NCBI GenBank assembly: GCA_021442155.1
Contig: CM038215.1
Span: forward strand, 273,027,014 to 273,091,013
Length of the DNA: 64,000 nt
Source of the DNA: Cymbidium sinense
Taxonomy: Eukaryota > Streptophyta > Magnoliopsida > Asparagales > Orchidaceae
Direction: 5' to 3'
Part shown: one piece after another, positions 23,051 to 35,905 of the stretch
Numbering within the stretch: position 1 is the first letter of the stretch
Layout: each line of letters opens with the position of its first letter
Made by a program: the position numbers and the translations under genes
The notes under the pieces: generated by a model
The model's database searches: none
Told to the model about the DNA's origin: nothing
What the model saw: only the letters and a program-made list of their open reading frames with translations

Positions 23051-26000
23051 TGAAACCCTAAACCCTAAACTTACCCTAAATCTAACATTAAACCCTAAAA
23101 CTAATTCTAAACTCTAAACCTTAAACCCTAACCTCTAAACCCTAAAACCCTAAACCATAAACCCTAAACCCTAAACCCTAAACCCTAAAACCCTAAACCA
23201 CAAGCCTAAACTTAAAACCTGATGACACTGACCAAACAAAAACACAAACCCTAGGCACTGGGCCACAACCTAAGACTTAGCCAAAGACTAAATAAATAAA
23301 TAACTGAGCTAAATAGATAAAGATAAGGTTAGATTTGAGCTAAAGGCTAGCTAGGCCTGATCCTGGGCTGAAGATAAGATAAGATAAAGATAAAACTAGG
23401 TAAGATAAGATAAAGGCTTACTAAAGATAAATGGGCCTAGATAAAAAACTAAATAGATAAAACTAAACAAATAAAATAAACTAAAATAAGATAGCTAAAA
23501 TAAAGAACATGAGAATAAAAAATAACTTACTAAAAGATAAAATAAAATAAAAAACTAAAATACATCAGTAGCTAAACCAAAGATAAACTAAGATAAAGCT
23601 ACTAAGATAAATGGGCTAATGATAGATGGATAAATAATAAAATCCTAAATAAAAGAATGGGATAATTAAAGATGGAGTGGAGAATAAACTAAAATGAGCT
23701 AGGCCCTGGTTTGGCTTCGTTGAGACCCTGGGCCAGAGCCCTGACCTGGAGCCACTGAGGCTGGGGCCACTGAGTCCCAGACTGGGACTGAGCCACTGAG
23801 CCCTAGGCCCTGGGCCCAGAGTGCAGGCCTGGGGGGTGGCCTGGGCCCTGGGCTCTGGGCCACTGAGCCCTGGGCCCAGGCCCCAGATCTGGGCCACTGG
23901 GCCACTGAGCCTCGGACCACTGGGCCACTGGGCTAGGCCCTGGGCCCTGGGCTGAGCCCTGAGGCCAGCCAGGCAAAGGACTGAGGTGGGACTGAAGGCA
24001 GGCTCACTACTTCTGAGATGGGCTGAGACTGGTGATCTGGGCCACAAAGATCCTGGGCCAGCCAGGCTGAGCGCTGGGCCCTGAATACTGGGCCCTGGGC
24101 TGAGGCCCTGACCCTGGGCAGCCATGGGCCACCAGGCTAGACTGAGCCCTAAGGCCCTGAGCCCCAGATCCAAGGCTGTGATCCAAGAGGGCACAGAGCT
24201 GATGAGGCTAAGGCTGAGCTTGAAACTGATAAGAAAATAAAAGATAAAACCCTGAGCTAGGACCTTAGCACAAAACTAAAAGATAAAATAAATAAGTAAA
24301 ACTAAAATAAAATAGGAAATGCCAAACTAAACTCAAATAAAGATAAACCTAAGAATACAAAAAAAAGAATGAGACCTAAGATAAAATAAATCAAAATTAA
24401 ATAAGAAGAATATAAATTTAAAATAAATAAAATAAAACTAGGCCACAGAGCTAAAAGATTGATGTGAGATAAAATAAATGACCTAAACGACTAAAAATAA
24501 AAACTAAAAATAAAATAAAATCTAAACCTAAATCTGGGAGATTGAAACTAAAGCTAAAATGAAATGAGATAAACTAAAATAAATCTAAATCTAAAATAAA
24601 AAATAAAAAATAAAAATATACCTAAACAAAAAACCTAAAACCTAATCCTAAAAAAATAAAATAAAAACCTAAACTTAAACCTTAACTAAAATAAATAAGC
24701 AATAAAAAATAAACTTAAATAGAAATAAAATATATAATAAACTAAAATAAAAAAAAATAAACTAAATAAACCTAAACCTACTAGTTTACTTATTTATTTT
24801 AAAAAAACCCCTAAACCTTAAGCTAACCTTAAACCCTAAACCCTAAACCCTAAACACTAAACCCTAAAACCTACAACCATAAACCCTAAACTCTACTCCC
24901 CAAACCCTAAACCCTAAACCCTAAACACTAAAACCATAAACCCTAAAACATAAACCCTAAACCCAAAACCCTAAACCATAAACCCAAAAACCTAAAACCT
25001 TAAACCCTAAACCCCAAACCCTATACCCTAAACCATATACCCTAAACCCTAAACCCTAAAAACGTAAACCTAAACTAAATAAAACCTAAAAATAAAATTA
25101 AAAAACCTAAACCAAAATAAACTAAAAAATAAAATAAAACTAAAACCTAAACTAAAAGCTAAACCTAAACCTAAAAATGAAATAAAATAAAAAGAATAAA
25201 AACTAAACTAAAATAAAATTAATAAAACCCTAAATTAAATAAATAAAATAAAATAAACCTAAAAATAAAAAACCTAAATAAAATAAAAAGCAAATAATAA
25301 AAGAAAAATAAAATATAATATAATATAGTAAAATAAAAACTTAAACCTAAAAAGTAAACCTAAAAATTAATAAAAAATAAAACATAAACCCTAAATTAAA
25401 AAAATCAAAATTTAACATAAACAAAATAAAATAAACCTAAACCTAAACTAAAATAATTTAAACCCAATCTTAAACTTAAAATAAACTAAACCTAAACCCT
25501 AAACTAAATAAATTAAAATAAATTGATAATAAACCTAAAACTAAACTAAAAAATAAAAACCTAAAAAAATTTAAAAAAAAACTAAATCAAACTATAAAAA
25601 ATAAAAAATAAAACCTAAACCTGATAAAATTAAAATAGAAATAAAACTTAAGCAAAAAATAAACATAAACCTAAACAAAACCTAAAAAATAAACTAAAAT
25701 AAATAAACCAAACTATATAAAAATAAAAAAATAAACATAAGAAAAATAAAAAATAAAATAAACTAAAAAAGTAAAAAAATATACTAAATAAATCTTAACC
25801 TATCGATTTACTTAATTTTTTTTTCAAAAAAACCTAAACCCTAAACCCTAAATCCTAAACCCTAAAATAAAACCTAAACCCTAAACCTTAAACCTTAAAC
25901 CCTAAACCCTAAATTATAAACCCTAAACCCTAAACCCTAAACACTAAACTAACCCTAAACCCTAAACCCTAAACCTACAATCTTAAACCCTAAACCCTAT

Positions 26001-27783
26001 AAAATCCTAAACCCTAAATCTACAATCTTAAAACATAAACCCTATAAAATCCTAAACCCTAAACCCTAATAAGCAATAAAACCTATAAAACCTAAACTAA
26101 ACCTAAATCATTCCTAAACCTAAATCAACTTAAACCCTAAACTTAAACCTAAACCTAAATCTAAACCTAAAATTTAACCCTAAACCCTAAACTCCTAAAC
26201 TAAAACTAAACATAAACCCTAAACCTAAACCTAAACCTAAACCTAACCCTAAATCTAAACCTAAAATCTAAACCCTAAACATAAACCCTAAACTAAAACC
26301 CTAAAAAAACATAAACCCTAAACCTAAACCTAAACCCTAAACCCTAAACATAAACCTAAACCCTAAACCCTAAACTCCAAACCCTAAACCCTAAACCCTA
26401 AACTCCAAATCTTAAACCCTAAACCCTAAACCCCTAAAAACATAAAAACTTAAACCTAAACTAAATGAAATGTAAAAATAAAATAAATAAATAACTTAAA
26501 CCTAAATAAAATAAATATAATAAAATAAAATAAAAACTTAAACTAAGATCTAAACCAAAACCTAAACCTAAACCTAAAAATAAAATAATATAAAAACTAA
26601 CCTAAAATATAAATAAATAAAAATGTAAAATAAATTAAAAATTAATATAATCATAAAAATAAAAAACATAAATAAAATAAAAACTAAACGTAAAATAAAA
26701 ATAAAATAAACTTAAAATAAAATGAAATAAAAACTAAACAAAAACCTAAACCTAAATAATAAACCTAATAATAAAACTTAAAAATAAATAAAAAATAAAA
26801 TTTAAACCCTAAACTAAAAAAGAATTTAAACATAAAATAAAAAAAATAAAATAAACTTAAACCTAAACTAAAATAACTATACTAAAATAAATAAAACCTA
26901 AACTTAAACCTAAAAAAATAAACCTTAACCCTAAAATAAATAAAATAAAATAAACTAAAAATAAACCTAAACCTAAACTAAAAAATAAAACTTACAAATA
27001 ATCCTAAAATAAAAACCTAAAACCTAAACCCTAAACTTTAAAAAGCTAAAAACCTAAAATTATGCTAAATAAAACCTAAAAATAAGATAAATAAAAAAAC
27101 CTAAACCGTAATAAATAAAATAAAATGAAAGAATAAAATAAAACAAAACCATAAACTTTGACCTAAACCTCAAAATAAAATAAAATAGAAAATAAAAGCT
27201 AGAGTAAAATAAAATAAATAAAATCCTAAACTAAATTAAAAAATAAAAACCTGAATAAAATAAAAACTAAACATAAAATAAAAATAAAATAAACCTAAAA
27301 GAATATAAAATAAAAACTAAATAAAAACTAAATAAAAACCTAGACCAAAAAATTGAAGCTAAAAGTAAAATTTAAAAATAAATAAAAAGTAAAACCTAAA
27401 CCCTAAATTAAAAAAAACATAAACCTAAACCTAACTAAAATAAATAATACCTAAAATAAACTAAACCTAAACCTAAACTTAAAAATAAAATAAAAAATTA
27501 AACCTAAACCTAAAAATAAAAAATTAAACCTAAACCTAAAAAATAAAATAAAAATAAAATTAAACTAAAAAGTAAACCTAAACCTTAGCCTAAACCTAAA
27601 AAATAAACTAAAATAAATAAACCTAAAATAAATAAACTGATCAAAATAAAACTAAAAATAAACTTAAAAAAAAATTAATTAACATAAAAAAAATAAACTA
27701 AATAAACCTAAACCTACCAATTTATTTAATTTTAGAAAAATTAAAAAAAATAAAAAAACTGTAAACCTTAAACCTAAAACCCT
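23051..27783 (+). repeat. degenerate telomere-like array, CCCTAAA strand
   Basis: The clearest heptamer runs are at 23060-23200, 24830-25060, 25840-26060 and 26200-26440. Periodic boxes lie at 24779, 25800 and 27715 (spacings of about 1020 and 1910 bp). The array stops at the L1 fragment. Open frames here are low-complexity artefacts. Confidence 0.9.
23690..24230. repeat. GC-rich island of CCCTGGG-type variants
   Basis: A ~540-bp island inside the AT-rich array made of CCCTGGGC, CCACTGAG and GGGCCCAG-like units. Intermediates such as CCCTAGGCCC are present. The flanks (23280-23690 and 24240-24600) show AAGATAAGATA-type units where the rest of the array has AAAATAAAATA. Long open frames on the minus strand are Gly/Pro/Ala/Leu-rich by composition only. 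Confidence 0.75.
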
Positions 27784-29617
27784 ATGGTGATTATTGTATT
27801 TTGGGCTCTTTTCTTTATGCATCTTGTTATAGATCTGATAGAAATCTTCTTTGGGATATTTTGAGGTATTTTGCTACCTCGATCAATAAACCTTAGTTTG
27901 TTGGTGGTGATTTCAACACTATTTTATTCTCTTCTGAACGAAGTTGTGGTTGCTCTCCCAACATTCATTCCATGGAAGATTTTTTTGATATGATCCTTGA
28001 TTATAATTTCATTGATATTGTCTTTAAGGGTTCAAATTATAATTGGCAAAACTCTTGACTTTGGCAAGGGTTGAGCCAGAACCTTTTGTTTAAAAAATCT
28101 TTTTGTTAATATTAAAGATATGGAAAAATTAGTTTGTGATCTTGAAGTCTCTATTGTATATGATCCTTCTAAGATTAAGGACTTGACTGAGGTGAAAGAT
28201 AAACTTATTCATTTCCAAAATATGGAAGAGACTTATAAAGCTGCTAGTAAAAATATTACGGATGGTGATTGGAATACTAGCTATTTCCATGCTTTAATTA
28301 ATAAATAGAGAGATTTAAATAATATTCAATAATTAGAGACAATAATGTAGATTGGATTACATAGAATAATGATATCAAGGAATCTATTATTAATTACTTT
28401 AGAAATATGCTTAATAAGAATTTCTCTTAGGATGCTATTTCTAAACCACATTTGATTCCTTTTGTCATTACTAATGATGATAATGATTTGCTTACCATTG
28501 TACCTAATGAAGATGAAATGTTTAAAGTTCTTAATAGCATGAACATAGATTTTGTTGCTAGTCCGGAGGGTTTCACTACTCAATTTTTTAAAAATATTGA
28601 TTTATCATTAAAAATGATTAGATTGAGACTGTAATTGATTTTTAATGGCAATCCTTTTTCCTACATATTTTTCAAGTACTTCTATTATTCACATTCCTAA
28701 GAAAGATAATCCAGACTATTGGAGTGATTTTAGACCTATTAGTCTTTACACCTTCTTTAATAAGTTGATTTCCAAAAATCTTACCAACAACCTTAGTCCT
28801 TTACTTAATAGATCTATCTCTCTCAATCAAACAAGTTTTGTTAGAAGTAGGTCTATTTATGTTAATATTTTACTTGCCCAAGAATTAATTCATGATCTTG
28901 ATGCCAAGAATAGAGGTGGCAACATTCTTTTCAAATTAGATATTACCAAAGCCTTTGACAACATCTCTTGGGATTTTCTTTTCCATATTTGAATTTATTT
29001 TGTTTTTCTAATAAGTTTATTTATTTTATTAAAAATTGTATTAATAATGCCTAGTTTTTTATTTTGCTTAATGGGGAAGCCTTCGGTTTCTTTCCCTCTT
29101 CCCATGGCTTAAGATAAGGGGATCCTTTATCTCCTGCTTTATTTATGATCGTTGTAGAGTACTTATCTATGAGCATTAATGATTTATTCTTAATTAATCC
29201 TTGTATGTACTACAGAAGTCTTGGTGGTCTTCCTGTTTCCCACTTCAGCTTTGCAGTTAATTTCATTATTTTTTACAATGCTTCTATCATATCAAGAATC
29301 TCAAGAATTTTATAAATAAATTTGGTAGAGAAAGTGTTTCTTCTATATGATAATAAAAGCTATTTTATATCTTCCTCTCATATCTCCAATAATAAAATCA
29401 ATCAAATCTTGCGTATCACTAATTTTAAACATCAACAGTTACCTCTAAAGTACTTGGGTGCTCCTCTCTTTAAAGGCTTGGAACGATCCCATCTTTTGAT
29501 AAGTTAATTCAAAAAAATGTAAATAAAATTTCTGCTTGGGAATTCCATTTGCTTTCCTTTGGTGGTAGGCTCACTATTTTTAAAAGCACTCTTAATTCAA
29601 TGCCTCCTTATTTGATT
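27784..29617 (+). mobile_element. internal fragment of a plant L1 LINE
   Basis: The fragment begins inside the endonuclease (YGDYCIL, INKPWFVGGDFNTILFSSER at about 27785-27945). It skips about 300 bp relative to the LINE at 40.5-48.3 kb (junction near 28075). It then runs through the linker (28120-28308) and the reverse transcriptase: YWSDFRPISLYTFFNKLISK at about 28718, and FKLDITKAFDNISWDFL at about 28930, with the first catalytic Asp. The second catalytic box reads FAVNF instead of the usual FADD (about 29255). LPLKYLGAPLF follows at 29440. It ends at TTATTTGATTCAAA (29617) without tail or RNase H. It is homologous to the second LINE. Both ends abut telomere-like sequence, of opposite strand. 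Confidence 0.88.
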
Positions 29618-29744
29618 CAAATTTTATTTTAGTTTATTTTTTAGGTTTAGGTTTATTTTTTAGTTGAGTTTTATTTTTATTTTATTTTTTATGTTTAGGG
29701 TTTTTTTTTATTTCTTTAGTTTAGGTTTTATTTTTTATTTTTAT
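29618..29744 (-). repeat. telomere-like array, TTTAGG strand
   Basis: About 125 bp of TTTAGG/TTTATT sequence: the same repeat type as to the left of 27784 but on the opposite strand. Confidence 0.85.
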
Positions 29745-30974
29745 CCTAAGAGCCTAATTGTATCCAAGCCACACATTAAAGCATTAATTATTTAAGAAAC
29801 TATTGAAAGCACACAGTCCTAATGCACAATGTAAATATAACATTAAACAATTATATAAACTATTGTAAAATAATTAAAGGCTTGTGTAGTCGAGTACTAC
29901 CGCACAACCCGAAGAGAGAAAAGATGGGTAGCTGAGCTCTACCCTTATACAACCTAGAATATGAAAGAATAATTATATTTGTATTAAATACTATGAGGGT
30001 ATTTTTTTTCTTCATATCTTCATTTTTGATTTTGTTCCTTCTTCGATTTGGATGGTGCTTGCTTCAAAGGCATCACAAAGCACCCCAAGATAAAGTCTTC
30101 TGGCCACTGCTCATCCTAATTACCCATAACACTAATCCAAATTCCTATTGCAAAAATTACATTAATGTGGGAAAAGTAAATCTAACTATACTTACAAAAT
30201 AGTGGTTAGCTAAATATACATATAATCCCAAGTAGTTGTATTTATAATTTGAACTTAGCACTCTACACATGGGTAACTATGCCCACCTATCCTAACTTGG
30301 ATTATGCGTCAGGATTTAAGCAACCTGCAAAAAGAGCATTCACATTTCTTTTTAAGCATCCCTTAAGCATAAACCCCAGCATAAAACATGATTAAGCCAA
30401 TATTGGTCTAACTTCCAGTCTATGAAGCATACACCCTAACATCTAATCTAAATAAATACATCATAAAATAAAACATACATCGCATCATACGCTGTCCTAA
30501 CTTAGTGCTAGAAGTGGCGACTTAATTCTAATATGTGTATTATGGATTTTGTGGTAAGTCTTGTTAAGGATTAGTGTTGTATTTTCTAAGTGTAGAAGGA
30601 TTCAATTTAATATGAAAGGTTGATTTCACTAGAATTAGTTTAATTGAGTTGATAATTTTAATTTTTGTTTTTTTTTATTTAATTTGATTATACTTATGAA
30701 CTAAGTGTTATAAAGAGAGGAAAAGAGGATTGCCCTCTTTCATCCCTACCTTAAGTCACTTTCTAATGTTTATTAATTTGATTTAGTTCTCTTTAGTGAA
30801 TGGCTTATTAAATGGTTTAACTAATCCTAAGTTTAGGTTCACTTTAAATAATCCTATTCAAAATGAAAGGCATCTTAAGATTAATTTAATTGAATTACTA
30901 CCACATGACATATTAAATCAATTCATTACAACACATGTAACATGCATATGATTTAATCCTAAGTGTATCCATAC
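29745..30974 (+). repeat. left LTR-like copy of element B, truncated
   Basis: It begins ATCCTAAGAGCCTAATTG and is about 85% identical by eye to 33341-34570, and less so to 7425-8640 in element A. It ends abruptly at about 30974 where gag sequence begins, so the 3' part of the LTR and the primer-binding site are deleted. Confidence 0.8.
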
Positions 30975-31340
30975 ATTAAATCATTCCATTCCATCATATC
31001 AGCCACCGTAGCTGCCATAATGACCATTTCATCCACTTCAACAGCCTACCCAACAGCGATATTCATATCTATCGCTAGGTAGTTACTTTCCACCTACTCT
31101 TGCCAATAGATTGAATAAGCCATATTCAATCAAAGGGAGGTAGTTAGGAAAATATTTAAGAATCTCTTAAATAAAAACTGACTTTTAGTTACAAGAGCCT
31201 AAAAGGATAGAAGAATTGGACAAGAGCGATGATCCTAGTTATTGCCCCTACCACCGCATGTTAGGCCATGTCTTATAAGATTGTACTTCTTTTAAGGACT
31301 AGCTTGAGCACAGCTACAAGTTGGGAGCTATAGTTTACTT
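30975..31340 (+). pseudogene. gag tail with zinc knuckle, element B
   Basis: The fragment encodes the end of gag. It reads RSDDPSYCPYHRMLGH followed by a stop and DC. The Cys/His spacing over 31243-31284 fits the zinc knuckle of Tat-type gag. KDxLEHSYKLGAIV then has a TAG at 31300-31302 where element A keeps TGG (Trp, 2073-2075): a directly visible G-to-A change. RNA binding would be the role; it is nonfunctional. Confidence 0.75.
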
Positions 31341-31599
31341 TTCTTATCCTACCTATTGTAGTTCTTATCTTTTCCTTTCTGATTTAGAATCGAACTATCC
31401 TTCTCTGAATCAATCAGGTTCACCTCTTGAGATTGAATTGAAACCAACTGACTTTGAGGATCCCATAGGAGAAGTTAAAGGTATGTTCTATTAGAAGGTA
31501 GAACTTTCCACAAGCTCATCATTCTAAGAATTCATTGAAGTCAACTTACACAGTGACAAAGTTGTACCTCCTAAGGTAGCACCTCAGGATAAGGGTAAG

Positions 31600-32070
31600 C
31601 AAGTCATTGGTTCTAGTGAGCAGATAGCCCCTCCACAGGATGCTCCACCCATGGATATGCTTATGGAGGACCAAGCTAGAGATGATTACAATGTCCTAGC
31701 TCACCTTATAAAGTTTCCAACTAAGTTAAGCATATACGACGCCCTTTTCTTATCTAAAGAGATGAGGGAATTTGCCTTATTTGATCTAGAGATATACTTA
31801 GCTCAGCTGACTGCTACTAAAAAGAAGGCATGCCACTCAAAGGATATCTTAGGAGTTAAATTCAGTGAGTAAAACTTACTCTTATGGATGACCGAGCATA
31901 ATCATCTCTTTACATTATAGGATGTTGATACAAAGCTAAAGTTTTGGACCTGTGTAGTCAACATTATGAGTCTAAGAACCCTTGCCTACTTGAGGATCGA
32001 CATCTCCAAACTCTAAAAAGAAAGGATGATGTTGAGAGGATTTAATGAACAAGATGAGAGGGCCTTATGT
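31600..32070 (+). pseudogene. protease remnant, element B
   Basis: 31651-31872 encodes MDMLMEDQARDDYNVLAHLI and LSIYDALFLSKEM, homologous to element A at 2875-3090. After a deletion that removes the catalytic loop, VVNIMSLRTLAYLRIDISKL follows (31945-32015), then FNEQDERALC. The frame is cut at 32070 by a fragment of a C-family LTR. Confidence 0.75.
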
Positions 32071-32212
32071 TGTTTATTTTGGAGGGGGGTGGGGTGGGTG
32101 TACTTTTAAGGTGATCGCATATTAAGGTATGATGTACTATCTCAAAAGATAGTGACATCACCCTACAATGGACTAGATCATGTAATAAGGACTCCTAAGG
32201 CATGATGGGTCT
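32071..32212 (-). repeat. inverted end fragment of a C-family LTR
   Basis: Starting with TGTTTATTTT, this matches the reverse complement of the last ~150 bp of element C's 5' LTR (53553-53701). The shared sequence includes TACTATCTCAAAAGATAG and AGGACTCCTAAG-CATGATGGGTC. The fragment starts exactly at an LTR terminus, which suggests a partly deleted insertion. Confidence 0.75.
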
Positions 32213-33340
32213 TCGAACGTACTAGCAATTTTTCCCTTACTTTACATGGATGAATAAAGTAGGATTTATATTAAACCAGGTTCTTAGGTTCCCTATGGAG
32301 GCAAGCCTCCATAGTTAATTACATCTTAGCAAATGAAATTTCCTAAGAATACTCTCGATTAAAGTAGACAATTATCATCTCTAAATATTTCAAGGTTAGA
32401 CTATCAAAAGATTAGTTGTATTTGGAAAATCAATTGGGAAAGTTCAAGGAGAAGACTTAGTTTTGGAATCCAAATGAAATAAGTAAGAAATGCTCAAGAT
32501 ACTAGGAAGCTTAGTGAGCATTCCAATCTATCCTATGGTTGGGCTTTATAATTTTGAGGTTGAGGAGATTTATATGTTCTAGGTTAAAATTTTATTAGAT
32601 TACTAAGGCTTATAATCCACCAACACAAGGTTGTGGGAATGCTTAAGAGGTAAGGATTTATGCTCGTAGCCTAAAGAAAATAGCTATGTCAGATCCTAAA
32701 TCAAGGGAGCTTTAGTATGAGCTAAAGCATGACTTAAATCTAAGAGATAGGTGGACATTAGGGTTTACCTCTACAAGTGAGAATAAATTGTCTGACTTCT
32801 AGACTTATAATCACTTGGAGTGTCTGCCAGCTAACTCCTACTACAATTTTAAAATGAAGTAGTCTGGTTTTATGAAATGCATGATAGCCATGATAGTTAT
32901 TTAATTAGAAAGAGACTAAAGTCCTAAACACACTCTCTATGAGACTAGAGCATGAGTGGTATGAGCATATGACTTAATCTATAGATGCAAAATATTTTCA
33001 AATTTTATTTCATTTTAGACATATCATTTTGATAGAGGCTTTAGGATTTCTTATGACTAAATGCATGATGAAATAGGTTATGGGTCAAATCAATTAGAAG
33101 ATGGTGTTCTCCACCATAATGGATGCCCTCATAGGTCAAGCATTCCTTTATGGTGCAAGGATGGAGATCCTTCATGTTCAAGAGACAAAGAATATGCATG
33201 CATGATGTGAAACATACAACCATACAACTAAGGGGTTGCTAAATATTTTAATTATCTTATTTATGTATTAGGCTTTATAATGAGGTTATGAGTTGTTTAA
33301 AATTTAGTTATGAGTGATTAGTTGGGTAAAAAAGTTATTT
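32213..33340 (+). other. eroded pol end and 3' untranslated region of element B
   Basis: 32213-32640 has no recognisable domain. 32640-33340 corresponds to 6740-7420 in element A: shared tracts are CTTATAATCACTTGGAGTG, AGACTAGAGCATGAGTGGTATGA, GGTGTTCTCCACCAT and GGTTATGAGTTGTTTA. It leads directly into the right LTR. Confidence 0.65.
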
Positions 33341-35905
33341 TTATCCTAAGAGCTTAATCATACCCAAGCCACACATTAAAGCATCAATCATTTGAGAAAC
33401 TATGAAAAGCATGCCATCCTAATGCATAATATAAACATAACATCAAACAATTATATAAACTATCATAAAAGAATAAAATGCCAGTTCATTCGGGTACTAT
33501 CGTACAACCCGAAGAGAGAAAATATGGGTAGCCTAGCTCTACCCTTATACAACTGTGAGTATGAAAGAATAATTATAATTGTATTAAATTCTATGGGGGT
33601 CTTCTTTCTTTGTATCTCCATTTTTGATTTGGTTCCTTCTTTGATTCGGATGGTCCTTACTTCAAAGGCATCACAGGGCACTCTAGGAAAAAGCCTTCTG
33701 GCCACTACTCATCCTAATGCTCGATAACACTAATCCTAATTCCTATTGAAAAAATTACATTTATGTGGGAAAAGTAAATCTAAGTACACCTGAAAAATAA
33801 AGGTTAGCTAAATATACATATAATCGCAAGAAATTGTATTTATAATTTGGACTTAGCACCTACACATGGGTAACTAAGCCCACCTTCTAGTTTTGGATTA
33901 TGCTTAAGGATTTAAAAACTAAAAGAGCATTCACATTTATTTTTAAGATCCCTTAAGCATAATCCCCTATAGAAAACTTGATTAAGCTAATAATGGCCTA
34001 TCAACCAGTCTACAAAGCATACACCCTAACATCAATCTAAAATAATACATCATAAAACAAAATACACATCACATCATATGACATCCTAACTTAGAGCTAG
34101 AAGTGGTGACTTAATTCTAATGTGTATATTAAGGCTTGTGTGTTTCATCTTGTCAGGCATTAGTGTTGTATTTTCTAAGTATGGAAGGATTCAATCTAAC
34201 ATGAAAGGTTGATTTCACTTGAAGTAGTTTATTTGATTTGAGAATTTTAATTTGTGTTTTCTTTTGTTTCATTTGATTACACTTAGCAACTAAGTGTTAT
34301 AAAGAGAGTAAAAGAGGATTACCCTCTTTCATCCCTACCTTAAGTCACTTTCTAAAGTATATTAATTTGATTTAGTTCTCTTTAACAAATGGCTTATTAA
34401 ATGATTTAATAAATCCTAAGTTTAGGTTCACTTTAAATAATCCTATCCAAAATGAAAGGAATCTTAAGATTAAGTTAAACGAATTAGTACCACATAACAT
34501 ATATTAAATCATTTCTTTCCATCGCATGTAACATGCATATGATTTAATCTTAAGTGTATCTATACATGCAATATATTTTAGCACACTTAAATGATGAATG
34601 TATGTGTATGTTTAGAATTTATATTTTATTTGATTAAATTATTTAAACATATTAATTTAAAACATTATCCAAATTCCTATACAAAAAGGACGTAAGAATG
34701 AAATTGAATAGGCATGTGGCATTGTTGAACTAGGGAAGTGAGGTAATCAAATGACCTCCTTGGAGCTAGCTAAAGCTTCATAATCTCGGGATGTCTAGAC
34801 TATATACATATTTTCATTCAAATATATTTAAATTCATATATATAAACATAAGAAGTAAGCTCCAAAATCATATGGCTAGTTAATTCAACCACTTGGCCAA
34901 TTATGAATTCATGCAATTTTAATGTAAAATGGGATTTTCATTTACTAATCACATATACATATACATGTACAAAGATATTGGAATGTACGTGTCATTATAA
35001 ACCAAGGAAGTGAGGTAATCAAATGACCTCCTTGGGGCTAACTAAAGCCTCGTATTCCTGAGATGGCTAGACTGTATACTTGCTTTTCTTGGACACACAT
35101 GGATGTAAACATGAATGAGGGAAAGAAAATCATGTAAAGAGTGTATATATTTTTTGATTGAATCATTTATATATATGATTTAAACCTCTATCCAAATTCT
35201 AATGTTGAAATATTTAAGAATGAAATCAAATGGGTACGTGCCATTATTAAACCAGAGAAATGAGGTAATCAAATGACCTCCTTGGGGCTAACTAAAGCCT
35301 CGTGTTCCCGGGATGTCCAGAGTACAAACCCATTAGCATTCAATCTTATATAAATCAACACATTAATAGAGGAAAGAGAACTCAATATTCATACACTTAA
35401 GCTATAAGCAAATGCATTTCTTATGTATTTATAACAGGCATCATAACACATATTATTATTCATTTATAAACTTTTGAAAACACATTTGGATTTAATAGTT
35501 ATAATAGCCATGCATATATTAAATTAAATCAACACATGCAAGCTTATGTGTTACATAAAGGAAATCAACTTTATTTTACTTGATTTTGAAAAGATGGATC
35601 CATGCATTCAAATGACATACCAAATTTAACATGATTATAAAGAGGACAATCAAATATTAGCATGAGATTCATTCAACCAAACTAGTTTTTAAAGAAAATC
35701 AAATCAAATAAGATTATTTAAATCAAACCAAAGATTCTTTTTTAATTAAGTTTTGGATTTGATTTGATTTAAAGTGGAGAAGAGAAATCATTAACTTGTT
35801 ATTTTAAACCTATTAGTGAATTGATTTAATTTAAGGAAATGTAATTAAGTTGATTTTGTGGGTTAATTTAAGAAATGTAATTAAATCAAATATAAGATGT
35901 TAATT
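33341..35905 (+). repeat. right LTR-like copy of element B
   Basis: The first ~1.2 kb matches the left copy and element A at 7425. From about 34690 it carries three copies of the ~100-bp LTR box. From 34700 to about 35700 it is related, inverted, to element C's LTR (52.6-53.56 kb). It ends near 35905 in telomere-like sequence. No gene. Confidence 0.75.

Larger units (their letters stand above)
29745..35905 (+). mobile_element. degenerate Tat-type element B, nested in the array
   Basis: Two directly repeated LTR-like regions (29745-30974 and 33341-35905) flank a shrunken internal region with gag zinc knuckle and protease remnants on the + strand. The order and sequence match element A. The left repeat is cut at both ends relative to the right one. 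RT, RNase H and integrase are absent apart from an eroded pol end near 32640-32860. The element sits within TTTAGG-strand array sequence on both sides. Confidence 0.8.

Noticed and set aside
23616..24194. 192-codon minus-strand open frame, with a second overlapping one
   Set aside because: Composition follows the CCCTGGG-type repeat (Gly, Pro, Leu, Ala, Ser), several frames are open at once, and there is no domain.
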